NCBI GenBank assembly: GCA_031553215.1
Contig: JAVBLW010000001.1
Span: 62,001-126,000, forward strand
DNA from: JAVBLW01 sp031553215
GTDB taxonomy: Bacteria; Bacillota_I; Bacilli_A; Acholeplasmatales; Anaeroplasmataceae
DNA length: 64,000 nt
Reading direction: 5' to 3'
Of this stretch, positions 36,501 through 44,585 are shown piece after piece (the stretch's first letter is position 1; the number at the start of each line of letters is the position of its first letter). The position numbers and the translations under genes are program-made. Under the pieces are notes generated by a model. It made no database searches. It was not told where the DNA came from and saw nothing but the letters and a program-made list of their open reading frames with translations.

Positions 36501-38600
36501 GTTGTAATTAGTATTTTGTTCCACTAAGTCTAGATGATCACAAAATTCTGTTTTTCTATTATCGTTTATCTCATTGGAATTTGCTAATGCAAAACCTGAT
36601 AATACATAATCAGTTACATTATCTAAGAATTCTGTTACTATAAATGTTCTTGTTACTACATTTTCTGCTTTCTCTAATTCGAAAATAGTCTCATCTTTTT
36701 TGGTCGTTGTTAAAACATTTTCACAATGATCAGTTTTATCGTATGTCGTAATCGATTCAATAATTGTTTTCTTTTCTACGTATTCGGTTATTAAATACCC
36801 TTCACTATCGAAGAAATAATTATTATTTATTTCAGTTTTACAGTCCATTACTTTAGTTTCATTTTCTTTATAGGTAATTACATGTAACACTTTTTCTTTA
36901 ATCAATTCATATTCTTTATCACTATTTATTAAATATGCTCTTTTAAATACTCTAATTATTTTATCGTTTTCATATTGTAAATAAATACTTGTTTGATCAA
37001 TGTTAATTATTTCATTTAATTTATCATTTTGATATTTTAAAATAGCAAATTCTTCATTTGGATAAGTAATTTTTGTTAAATATTCGTTTTGATAACTAAA
37101 CACTGTTTCTCTATTTTCACTATCAATTATTTTTATTAATTGATCATTGATATTATATATGAATTCGATGTCTTCATCGTTATTATTTATAATGTTTTGA
37201 ATTTGATTTTTTTCATTGTAATTAATGTTAATAACATTTTCATAGGCGTCAAAGATTATTGATAATTGATTATATTTATTAAATCCATGAATAACATTAT
37301 CTAAGCTTATTATAAAATTTATGGGTACTTGCTTATATAACATTTCTAATTGATATTCTTTATATTCTAAAATAATTTCATATCTTTTGATTTGTTCAGT
37401 TGCTCTTAATTTTAATAATTGATAATATTCTTTTAAGGCATTATTATATCTTTTTTCATAAATACTTTTGTTTTCTAAATATATTTCCTGTTTATTTAAC
37501 AATGTGTATTTATCAGCCATTAAGATTTTATTATTTTCTAAAGTTTGTTTTTCTACTTCTCTAGTTGCTATTGTTACATTTTGAGCAGCTTCACTCACTT
37601 TAGCATCAAATAAATCTTGACTATATCTCCAAAGTCTCTTATATTCCCCTCTGTTATCAATAAGACCACCAGTTGAATTCTCGTTGTTTTTATATAATCC
37701 AATTTCATTCTCATATAATCTTTCATATGCATAAGCATACATTCCATCATCATCTATATATGTATATGCTGAAGCATTTTTATCAAATTTCGATGCACCA
37801 CCATTAATGACAATACCTCCCATTATTGGCAATAATTCTTTTTTCGTATATTCATCGTAATCATTTATTTTTGCTCTCAATTTATCATTTAAGTTTCCTA
37901 CATATACATACAATTCATGGAATTGATCAACTATTTTTTTTTCTATACCATATGATATATCTTCAATACTTTTTTGCGATTCTAGTAGAGTCTTATAATT
38001 TATATTATTAATAAAGTTTTCATCAAATTTCTTATACTCGTTTTCTAAATTGAATTTTAAATCAGCTAAAACCCCTTTAATTTCCTCTATTCCATCTTCT
38101 AATGTGGCAACTTCTTCATATCTAAAATCAATTTTATCGCTATTTTTATAATCTGTGTTATCTGTTTTTAGAGTTAATCCACTTTCTGTTTTGAGTTCAT
38201 TAAATACTTCTTTTTCATTATATAACAAACTTCCATCGTAATTGATTTTAACATCTTTTTTCTCTACCTTACTTCCATCTTCTTTAGTATAAATACGTTT
38301 ATTTTCATTATCTTTATAGTAAAATAGTTCGTTAAAGATGTATGCATTATTATATCCATCCTTATATTCATAGCTTCCATCTTCTTTTTTCACTAGACTT
38401 TGGCATAAATTTAGATTAAATCCTTTACCAAAGTATGTGTTATTATTTTCATTATTATAAACATGTGTTACTTCTATTGGCAATATATTTTTATTTGTTT
38501 TTGCATCTATGTGGATAAAGTTTAAATGTCCGGTAGCCAAATTAATATTTCCAGCACTTCGTCCAATTTCAAAACTATAGTTCTTCTTTGCCTTTGCCAT
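33510..38600 (-). CDS. Giant RHS/YD-repeat protein with hydrophobic C-terminal tail (putative polymorphic toxin)
   Basis: A 1,696-residue protein without a signal peptide. Order: an N-terminal domain (about 1-160) starting MAKAKKNYSFEIGRSAGNIN; a long charged, mostly helical coiled-coil-like region (about 160-435); many YD-type repeats (about 440-1440, such as IEFIYNINDQLIKIIDSENR and YDNNGNII); then the RHS core NPFRYRGYYYDSETSMFYCN and ARYYDPEIGRFISPDS, closing with YADPSGHS near 1511. The last 185 residues form the variable tip: glycine-rich membrane-like helices, then GFNSGRGSISAISKQI and a further helical end. No known nuclease or ADP-ribosyltransferase motif is visible. In RHS proteins the shell encloses and releases this tip. 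GGTGA precedes the ATG at 38598-38600; the start overlaps the holin-like gene by 26 bp. Confidence 0.9.
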   Translation of the reverse strand: MAKAKKNYSFEIGRSAGNINLATGHLNFIHIDAKTNKNILPIEVTHVYNNENNNTYFGKGFNLNLCQSLVKKEDGSYEYKDGYNNAYIFNELFYYKDNENKRIYTKEDGSKVEKKDVKINYDGSLLYNEKEVFNELKTESGLTLKTDNTDYKNSDKIDFRYEEVATLEDGIEEIKGVLADLKFNLENEYKKFDENFINNINYKTLLESQKSIEDISYGIEKKIVDQFHELYVYVGNLNDKLRAKINDYDEYTKKELLPIMGGIVINGGASKFDKNASAYTYIDDDGMYAYAYERLYENEIGLYKNNENSTGGLIDNRGEYKRLWRYSQDLFDAKVSEAAQNVTIATREVEKQTLENNKILMADKYTLLNKQEIYLENKSIYEKRYNNALKEYYQLLKLRATEQIKRYEIILEYKEYQLEMLYKQVPINFIISLDNVIHGFNKYNQLSIIFDAYENVININYNEKNQIQNIINNNDEDIEFIYNINDQLIKIIDSENRETVFSYQNEYLTKITYPNEEFAILKYQNDKLNEIINIDQTSIYLQYENDKIIRVFKRAYLINSDKEYELIKEKVLHVITYKENETKVMDCKTEINNNYFFDSEGYLITEYVEKKTIIESITTYDKTDHCENVLTTTKKDETIFELEKAENVVTRTFIVTEFLDNVTDYVLSGFALANSNEINDNRKTEFCDHLDLVEQNTNYNAKFQIECNVKYSNKTKTYKMIFDYKNKGKQFKAIQVVLDEDLEGRVIKPEEIQIILNYSNNNGECLFESIRLSTGDYIYSEYDCCGNKIYECYNEIIEAKTNNGEKNGKFVTKIEGYFNYDDNSNLIRQCANVVKEEYDLTGYIIDRKVNEYITKYEYNKQNKLVRTINPQGMITEQYYNTYGQAIKKIIYHKSNPSLKYYDETKVDETGKIICNIDTLGNETTYDYLEDTAIVERVTNSKNQSINYGVDYETKEIISISSTTNGENNYNTMEYEKGLLKALTNQNNTYEFEYDCFGRQQEVKINGELYVSFSEYIEDGLDVYKTLYKTNEGYEIKKNQYSEILEVEKITDREKATILKYGYLDDKLNKTIDYTNEIPFEASYIYEKETLIKEINNDYIKTLDYDIDGNASKLEYEYADDSQEYIYGYDTFGSLKTVIYNNNLNIELTNDKLNRLEKLEIIDSNKCHLIESKYTYLSKNNHTSDLITSVETKTNNGLARTKYIYDSVGNIKEIKGSKENNRYIYDDLNRLIREDNMELDYSYTYDYDNNGNIISKTNYRYCLENLSNGIKKIYNYNNDLLVEYDNKEITYNELGNPVIYKGKVLKWDIRNLINVDDILYKYNASNIRTYKKNKNEETRYILEGNRILKEIRIKYDTYLATYFEEPTYPSKEEYEIKYIYGVNGILGFEINRGNGVTKRYYYLKNIQGDILEIIDGEGKLVAKYTYDAWGNHEIIVNIDDIASINPFRYRGYYYDSETSMFYCNARYYDPEIGRFISPDSIDYLEPESINGLNLYCYCGNNPILYADPSGHSVILALLIGAGIGALVGGASYAVSEGISFAITGKFTWSWEMFGASVIGGAIGGVLTPFFGPVATAFITGFSTTSIGMGLENLNGKRNYSFSEIFLTSLLVGSVSGMTAGILDRVKIPGFNSGRGSISAISKQINTKLLNGQIGRISAQTFGKMLFLNVVYSLPATIFNGLFDNHSIDVASNYKYAY

Positions 38601-38949
38601 TCCATTCACCTTCCCATATTTTTATTGTTTTTTTATTTACTTCCTTAGTTAAACTTACTAATTCCTCAACCTTTTTTATTACTTCCAATTCATTATATGG
38701 TACCTTATTCTCAATGGCATATCTGTTTGCCTTCGTTAGTACATATTCTCTTTTTTCTTGACCACTATAATTTTGAAATTCTTCAGCTTCTTTTATATAG
38801 GGTAATAATTTGTTTGTCAGTTCTAATATACTTTCAGCTTGTTTTCTTATTTTTTGATTTTTGGTGAATTTTAAAAAGTAAGTTAGTAAGGTTATAAATA
38901 GCCCTAAACATGTACCTATTAGAGATATAATTATTTCTATTTCCTTCAT
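38575..38949 (-). CDS. Phage holin-like protein, LLH family
   Basis: A 124-residue protein with one N-terminal membrane helix (about residues 5-26), a basic patch, and a charged helical tail. The order KLLPYIKEAEEFQNYSGQEK, REYVLTKANRYAIEN, then a terminal IKKVEELVSLTKEVNK matches my memory of LLH-type phage holins (PF09682). Holins make membrane lesions that release endolysins or large toxins. GGAGGAT precedes the ATG. It overlaps the RHS gene and follows the fibre gene by 9 bp, so the three are one translation unit and the holin may export the signal-less RHS protein. Confidence 0.7.
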   Translation of the reverse strand: MKEIEIIISLIGTCLGLFITLLTYFLKFTKNQKIRKQAESILELTNKLLPYIKEAEEFQNYSGQEKREYVLTKANRYAIENKVPYNELEVIKKVEELVSLTKEVNKKTIKIWEGEWNGKGKEEL

Positions 38950-38958
38950 TTTATCCTC

Positions 38959-40188
38959 CTACTTATATCCGTATACTTTAACATTGTAAGTTTCTCCATC
39001 TGCATATGATAATTGACTAGAATATCCAGTATATGGAACATTACTATATGCTGACATAATTAAATTTGAGTTATTTAATCTTCCTTCTATATATGCTCTA
39101 CTTGTTAATCCCATAGTGGTAATAATTGAAAAATAATTGTTATATGATGAAGTGGAACTTTGGTCTTGTGGTACTACTATTGTTTTTTCTCCGTAATTTT
39201 CATAACAATATGTAGGTCTATCTTCTCCATCATCAGTCTCTTTATATACTTCAATTTTTAATTTTTTATACCCGGAAGCATACAAATCACTACCAAGACT
39301 AATATTTTGACCATATAGTACTATAACCCTTTGATATAATAAATCGCCATTTGACGCACTACTATTACTATTTAGGCTATTTATTTGTGACTTTAACTGT
39401 GTAATTTCATTATATGTTTCTTTACTCATAGCTCCATTAGTACTGCTATTTGCTAATCCTAATGATAAATTACCGCTTAAACAATTTAAACCATTACCGC
39501 TTGTTACTTTAATTGCTCCAGCATTTAAATCATCCGCTGTATTCATCTTAATTGTTCCATTACTTAACTTTAATCCGTTTCCTTGGATTACTTGTACTGT
39601 TCCATGTTTTTTATCACTATCTGTGGTTACATTTTCACATACCGCTACTTTGATATTTCCTTCCTTAATTTGCAATCCATTTTCTGCAATTACTGATACT
39701 ACACCTCGATTACCTACATATTTTTGTGCAAATTCATTATATTCTGCTTCTCTACCAGGCTTTGTATCTAATACTCCACTATTAATTGCTAATCCATTAT
39801 CATAGCTAGTTCCATTTACATCGAATTTTGTTACTACTTCATTAACTAGTGGATCTGTGTATTCTGAGACCTTAAATTTGTTTTTTAAACCCCTTGCTGG
39901 AATTACCCATGTTTCTCCATTCGCTAAGCCTACAATCTTAGTTTTTCCAATGTTTGCTTCTGGTAATTCATTATTAGTTTGATTACTGAACACTACTTCA
40001 TTATCATCGTGGGCATTTATTTTTTCAAACGTTTCCTCTGTTAATGCATCTCCTACTTCAGCTACGTTTCCTTCTACTTCCTTTAACTCTACAATTGTTA
40101 CTTTTCTATTTTGGTTATCATAACCTTCTTCTAATTGTACAATTTTTCTTAAATTATTATTGTTTCTTTTTCTAAACTTTACTTTCAT
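38959..40188 (-). CDS. Phage tail-fibre-like protein with GNGL repeats
   Basis: A 409-residue protein resembling phage tail-fibre or receptor-binding proteins. A short basic head (MKVKFRKRNNNN) leads into an extended region. The centre has three related units of about 35 residues, VSVIAENGLQIKEGNIKV, VQVIQGNGLKLSNGTIKM and IKVTSGNGLNCLSGNLSL, each with V/I-x2-G/E-N-G-L then G-x-I. This is the pattern of intertwined trimeric beta fibres. After a short heptad-like stretch (ETYNEITQLKSQINSL) comes a C-terminal domain of about 130 residues that could be the binding tip. GGAGG precedes the ATG. No capsid, portal or baseplate genes are near. Confidence 0.75.
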   Translation of the reverse strand: MKVKFRKRNNNNLRKIVQLEEGYDNQNRKVTIVELKEVEGNVAEVGDALTEETFEKINAHDDNEVVFSNQTNNELPEANIGKTKIVGLANGETWVIPARGLKNKFKVSEYTDPLVNEVVTKFDVNGTSYDNGLAINSGVLDTKPGREAEYNEFAQKYVGNRGVVSVIAENGLQIKEGNIKVAVCENVTTDSDKKHGTVQVIQGNGLKLSNGTIKMNTADDLNAGAIKVTSGNGLNCLSGNLSLGLANSSTNGAMSKETYNEITQLKSQINSLNSNSSASNGDLLYQRVIVLYGQNISLGSDLYASGYKKLKIEVYKETDDGEDRPTYCYENYGEKTIVVPQDQSSTSSYNNYFSIITTMGLTSRAYIEGRLNNSNLIMSAYSNVPYTGYSSQLSYADGETYNVKVYGYK

Positions 40189-40269
40189 ATTTTCCTCCAT
40201 GATTTTGTCTTTTTTGTATTCTAGCTAGGTAATACATTTTCAATATAACATGACCTTATATTTTCTATC

Positions 40270-40285
40270 ACGTCATTTTTGACGT
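40270..40285. repeat. 16-bp palindrome ACGTCA-TTTT-TGACGT, candidate operator
   Basis: A perfect 6-bp inverted repeat with a 4-base spacer lies in the 107-bp gap between the sigma-like regulator gene and the fibre gene. It lacks a following T run on the minus strand, so it looks more like a regulator-binding site or mRNA hairpin than a terminator. Confidence 0.45.
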
Positions 40286-40295
40286 TGACATTTTT

Positions 40296-40613
40296 CTATT
40301 TTTGTGATAAGTATTCCCTAATTTTTTGATATTTTTTGTCCGTCTTTATTAATAATTCTATGTATTTTTCTATATTGGTTTTTATAATATAAATCTGCTT
40401 TTCTTCCACATCTACTATGCTAGCTATTTCCTGGTTTGTCATATATTTTTCTTCCAGATATATAAAATAAAAAATATCATTATACTTTGTCCCTTCAAAC
40501 AAATCATAATGATATAAAAATTCATCGACTTCTATTAATAATTCCCCTATCAATTCTTCTTCCCCATTTTTTATTTGTCCCCGCAGTATATCAATTATCG
40601 TTACTCTTCTCAC
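40296..40613 (-). CDS. Small sigma-region-4-like HTH regulator of the RHS module
   Basis: A 105-residue protein whose C-terminal half has a helix-turn-helix, MTNQEIASIVDVEEKQIYII, followed by a basic helix, like region 4 of sigma factors and the small sigma-like phage late regulators. The N-terminal half is acidic and helical, with no region 2. It starts at GTG (40611-40613) behind GGGGGAAA. It is the first gene of the fibre-holin-RHS cluster, so I infer that it controls that cluster, either as an activator or as a degenerate sigma subunit. Confidence 0.6.
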   Translation of the reverse strand: MRRVTIIDILRGQIKNGEEELIGELLIEVDEFLYHYDLFEGTKYNDIFYFIYLEEKYMTNQEIASIVDVEEKQIYIIKTNIEKYIELLIKTDKKYQKIREYLSQK

Positions 40614-40675
40614 TTTATTTCCCCCACCCTTTTACTTTATATCACTTTTTTCTCCTTTTTTCGACATTAATTAAT

Positions 40676-40711
40676 AAAAAAAAAGATATTTTATATATAA
40701 AAGTATAAAAT
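40676..40711 (-). terminator. Terminator of the gpmI operon
   Basis: AAAAAGATATTTTATA pairs with TATAAAATATCTTTTT in a 16-bp AT-rich stem followed by T residues on the minus strand. It ends the proline/gpmI transcript and insulates the RHS module. Confidence 0.85.
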
Positions 40712-40728
40712 ATCTTTTTCTATTTCTA

Positions 40729-42234
40729 TTATTTTATAATTAATGATTTTGAAGTCATTTCTTTTGGTTGTTCAATATTTAATAATTCTAATAAAGTAGG
40801 AGTAATATCAGATAATATTCCATTTTCTCTTAATTTAATAGATTCATCAGTAATTATCAAAGGAACTAAATTAGTTGTATGAGCAGTAAATACATTTCCA
40901 TCAGCATCAGCTAATTTTTCAACATTTCCATGATCGGCAGTAATAATAGCTACTCCACCAACTTTATTTAATGCCTCAACTACACGTCCAACACATTCAT
41001 CAGTTACTTCTACTGCCTTAACAGCCGCACCAACAACACCTGTATGACCAACCATATCGCAGTTAGCAAAATTTAGAATTATAGTATCATATTTATTGGC
41101 AGCAATTGCTTCTACAACTTTGTCAGTCACTTCATATGCACTCATTTCTGGTTTTAAATCATATGTAGCAACTTTTGGAGAATTAACTAATATACGGTCT
41201 GAACCTTCTATTTCTTTGTCTACTCCACCATCAAAGAAGAAAGTAACGTGGGCATATTTTTCAGTTTCTGCAATACGTAATTGCTTCATTCCAGCTTTGC
41301 TTATAACTTCACCATATAAATTATCAAGTGAAGTCAATTCAAATGCTAAATCACCTTTTACACTATCAGCATATTTCATCATTGAAACAAAGCAAACATT
41401 CTTAGGACCCTTAGAATAGTTAACGCCACTCATTTCAGGATTAGAAATAGCAGTTGCAATTTGAATAGCTCTATCAGGACGGTAGTTAGCAAATACTACA
41501 CTGTCTCCATCTTCAACTAAACCTTTTCTATCAACAACAAATGGAACTAAGAATTCATCAAACACACCACGTTTGTATGAAGTTTTTATTCCTTCAATTG
41601 CATCATCAAACTTCTCAGCATCACCTGTAGTTATAACATCATAAGCTTGTTGGATACGATTCCAATTCTTATCTCTATCCATAGCATAATAACGTCCACT
41701 AACTGTAGATACAATAATATTCTTTTCTTCTAAGATATTCTTCATGAAATCAACAGCACTATTAGGTGCAACGTCTCTTCCATCAAGGAAAGCATGATAA
41801 TAAACTTTATCGATTCCTTTTTGACTAGCTAATTTGGCAATTGCCTTAATATGTGATGTATGAGAATGTACTCCTCCATCACTACATAATCCAAAAATAT
41901 GGAATTTTTTGTTATTAGCTATTGCATTATCCATAGCCTTATTTATAGCAGCATTATTATAGAAACTTCCATCTTTAATAGCAACATTAATTCTAGTTAA
42001 AGATTGGTATACAATTCTACCTGCCCCTAAATTCATATGTCCAACTTCTGAATTACCCATTTGTCCTTCTGGTAATCCAACAGCTTCCCCACTTGCATCA
42101 ATTACTGTATTAGGATATTTTTTAAACATCTTATCTAAATTTGGCTTTTTTGCCAAAGATACAGCGTTAGTTTTTGATGGCGTATCTAGTCCATATCCAT
42201 CCATTACAATAAGTGTTACTGGTTTTTTAATCAT
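40729..42234 (-). CDS. gpmI: 2,3-bisphosphoglycerate-independent phosphoglycerate mutase
   Basis: A 501-residue alkaline-phosphatase-fold enzyme that interconverts 3- and 2-phosphoglycerate using manganese. VTLIVMDGYGL (metal Asp), PEGQMGNSEVGHMNLGAGR (with the phosphorylated Ser), HSHTSHI, HAFLDGRDVAPNSA, ILNFANCDMVGHTG and ITADHGNVE are all intact. The start at 42232-42234 follows GAGGAAA. It is co-transcribed behind proA, 17 bp apart, an unusual companion for a glycolytic gene. Confidence 0.97.
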   Translation of the reverse strand: MIKKPVTLIVMDGYGLDTPSKTNAVSLAKKPNLDKMFKKYPNTVIDASGEAVGLPEGQMGNSEVGHMNLGAGRIVYQSLTRINVAIKDGSFYNNAAINKAMDNAIANNKKFHIFGLCSDGGVHSHTSHIKAIAKLASQKGIDKVYYHAFLDGRDVAPNSAVDFMKNILEEKNIIVSTVSGRYYAMDRDKNWNRIQQAYDVITTGDAEKFDDAIEGIKTSYKRGVFDEFLVPFVVDRKGLVEDGDSVVFANYRPDRAIQIATAISNPEMSGVNYSKGPKNVCFVSMMKYADSVKGDLAFELTSLDNLYGEVISKAGMKQLRIAETEKYAHVTFFFDGGVDKEIEGSDRILVNSPKVATYDLKPEMSAYEVTDKVVEAIAANKYDTIILNFANCDMVGHTGVVGAAVKAVEVTDECVGRVVEALNKVGGVAIITADHGNVEKLADADGNVFTAHTTNLVPLIITDESIKLRENGILSDITPTLLELLNIEQPKEMTSKSLIIK

Positions 42235-42251
42235 TTTGATTTCCTCTTTCA

Positions 42252-43478
42252 TTATCTTACTTGACCATTTCCTATAATTTTATATTTATAGGTAGTCATC
42301 TCTTTTAAGCCCATTGGGCCTCTTGCATGCATCTTACCAGTAGAAATACCAAGTTCAGCACCGAATCCAAAACATCCACCATCAGTAAATCTAGTTGATG
42401 AATTAACATATACACAAGCACTATCAACTTTATCTAAAAACTTCTCTTGGTTTTCTAAATTATTAGAAATAATAACCTCTGAATGTTTTGTACTATATTC
42501 ACCAATATGATCAATTGCTTCATCAACATTGTTAACAATCTTAACATTTATTTTTAAATCATCAAATTCTTCATGATATGATTCAACACTCACACAATCA
42601 ATATATTTATTTGTTTCATCGCAACCATATATTTGAACATTATCTTTAAAATCAGTTGCAAGTAATTTGTCAAAGAATTCTTTTGCGACCTTCTTATTAA
42701 CAAGTAGACATTCTAGTGAATTGCATACTGCTGGATTTGACATTTTGCCATTTCTAACAATATTTACTGCCATATCTAAATCAACATCTTCATCGATATA
42801 AGCATGACATACTCCAGCACCTGTTTCAATAACTGGAACTAATGAATTATTAACAACTTTATCGATTAAACCTTTTCCACCTCTTGGCACAACTAAATCT
42901 ATTTTATCTTTTAATAAAATTAATTTATCGACAAGTTCACGGTTGGTATCAGTTATCAATAAAACACTATCTTTATCAATATATCTTTCTATAGCCTTAC
43001 CAATTATATCAACTAATACTTTATTAGTATTCATTGCTTCTTTTCCGCCTCTAAGAACACAAACATTTCCTGTTTTAATGCACAAAGATGCAATATCCAC
43101 TACAACATTAGGACGTGATTCAAAAATAGCTAATATTACTCCAAATGGAACTCTAACCTGTTTAATTAAAAGTCCATTTGGTCTATTTATTTCTTCAATT
43201 ACTTGATTAACAGGATCATCTAATTTACTAACCGCTAATACATCACTAGCAATAGCTTTTATTTTATCTTCTGTTAATAATAATCTTTTTTTCATTACAT
43301 CACTAATATTAAATGCATTTTCTAAATCTATCTTATTAGCTTTAAGTATCAAATCTATATTTTCTATTAATCCTTTACTTATAGCTTCTAATGCCTTTAT
43401 TTTCATTTCTGATGAGGCTAAAGATAGACTTTTCTTTGCATTATTTGCTTTTTCTATTATTACCAAATAATCTTCCAT
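42252..43478 (-). CDS. proA: Glutamate-5-semialdehyde dehydrogenase
   Basis: A 408-residue aldehyde-dehydrogenase-fold enzyme of proline synthesis that reduces glutamyl-5-phosphate with NADPH. QVRVPFGVILAIFESRPNVV, LRGGKEAMNTN, the catalytic Cys in NPAVCNSLECLLVN and SSTRFTDGGCFGFGAELGIS are the ProA signatures. It follows proB after 9 bp. Confidence 0.96.
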   Translation of the reverse strand: MEDYLVIIEKANNAKKSLSLASSEMKIKALEAISKGLIENIDLILKANKIDLENAFNISDVMKKRLLLTEDKIKAIASDVLAVSKLDDPVNQVIEEINRPNGLLIKQVRVPFGVILAIFESRPNVVVDIASLCIKTGNVCVLRGGKEAMNTNKVLVDIIGKAIERYIDKDSVLLITDTNRELVDKLILLKDKIDLVVPRGGKGLIDKVVNNSLVPVIETGAGVCHAYIDEDVDLDMAVNIVRNGKMSNPAVCNSLECLLVNKKVAKEFFDKLLATDFKDNVQIYGCDETNKYIDCVSVESYHEEFDDLKINVKIVNNVDEAIDHIGEYSTKHSEVIISNNLENQEKFLDKVDSACVYVNSSTRFTDGGCFGFGAELGISTGKMHARGPMGLKEMTTYKYKIIGNGQVR

Positions 43479-43487
43479 ATACTTACC

Positions 43488-44573
43488 TCACATTAAAGCA
43501 ATATCATTAGCATGTATAACAACCGCTTTACCTTGGTATCCTAATATCTCATTAAATAACTTAGAGTCTTTTCCCTTTATCTTATTTACTTCTTCATTAC
43601 TATAATTAGTTATACCTTTGGCAATCACAATATCATTATAAACAATATCTATAACATCACCTACATTAAATTTTTTATTTACACCAATAATTCCTTTGGC
43701 TAAAACACTCTTTCTTTCTAAAATAGCATTTGACGCTCCTTCATTAAGAACAATGCTGCCTTTAGATTTTGTTTTATATTTTATCCACTGGATCCTTGCA
43801 CTAATTCTTTCTTTCGAAGCTACAAATTTTGTACCTTCAAATTCAGAAGTAAATGCATTTCTTAGCGAAGTTATTTTTTCGCTATTCATAATTATCATAT
43901 CAACACCCGAAGATGTTACCATTTTGGCAGCTTTAACTTTCGTTTGCATACCACCTGTTCCAACATTTGAGGAACTACCCTTAGCCATGTTTTCAATATT
44001 TTCATCAATAACATCGATAATTTTTATTAATTTTGCTTCTTTATTTGTCTTTGGATTATCAGTATAAAATCCATCAATGTCTGACATTAAAATAAGCAAG
44101 TCAGCATTTGCCATAGGTGCTATTAAAGCTGATAATGTATCATTATCTCCAACCTTAATTTCTTCTACTGCTAAAGCATCATTTTCATTGATAATAGGAA
44201 TTACACCATTTTCAATTAAAGTATTTAATGTATTTTCTAGATTTAACATTCTATTTCTAGAATCAAAATCATCATGATTTAAAAGTATTTGAGCACATTT
44301 TAAATTCTTCATATCGCAGGCCTTTTCATAACCATTCATTAGAATAGCTTGACCTACTGCCGCACAGGCTTGTTTCATCTTTATATCTTTTGGCTTTACT
44401 TGAAGTTTATTAGCCCCAACTGCAACTGCACCAGATGTGACAATAATCGGGTCAACATTAGATTCCTTCAACATTGCCATTTCATTTATAACTTCTTCAA
44501 TTCTAGTTTGATTAAGTTTACCATCTTTATCAATCAACGAAGATGAACCTATTTTTACGACAACCCTTTTCAT
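43488..44573 (-). CDS. proB: Glutamate 5-kinase
   Basis: A 361-residue amino-acid kinase with a C-terminal PUA domain, the first and feedback-regulated enzyme of proline synthesis. VVKIGSSSLID, IIVTSGAVAVGANKL, IPIINENDALAVEE and GTGGMQTKVKAAKM are conserved. The PUA domain covers about residues 270-361. AAAGGAC precedes the ATG. proC is not in the window. Confidence 0.96.
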   Translation of the reverse strand: MKRVVVKIGSSSLIDKDGKLNQTRIEEVINEMAMLKESNVDPIIVTSGAVAVGANKLQVKPKDIKMKQACAAVGQAILMNGYEKACDMKNLKCAQILLNHDDFDSRNRMLNLENTLNTLIENGVIPIINENDALAVEEIKVGDNDTLSALIAPMANADLLILMSDIDGFYTDNPKTNKEAKLIKIIDVIDENIENMAKGSSSNVGTGGMQTKVKAAKMVTSSGVDMIIMNSEKITSLRNAFTSEFEGTKFVASKERISARIQWIKYKTKSKGSIVLNEGASNAILERKSVLAKGIIGVNKKFNVGDVIDIVYNDIVIAKGITNYSNEEVNKIKGKDSKLFNEILGYQGKAVVIHANDIALM

Positions 44574-44585
44574 AAACTGTCCTTT

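Noticed and set aside
34100..38000. Direct DNA repeats within the RHS gene
   Set aside because: The YD repeats are degenerate at the protein level only; I saw no near-identical DNA repeats.
40290..40325. Plus-strand TTGACA-17-TAAGTA promoter-like sequence in the RHS module
   Set aside because: There is no plus-strand gene downstream, and such hexamers are common in AT-rich DNA.
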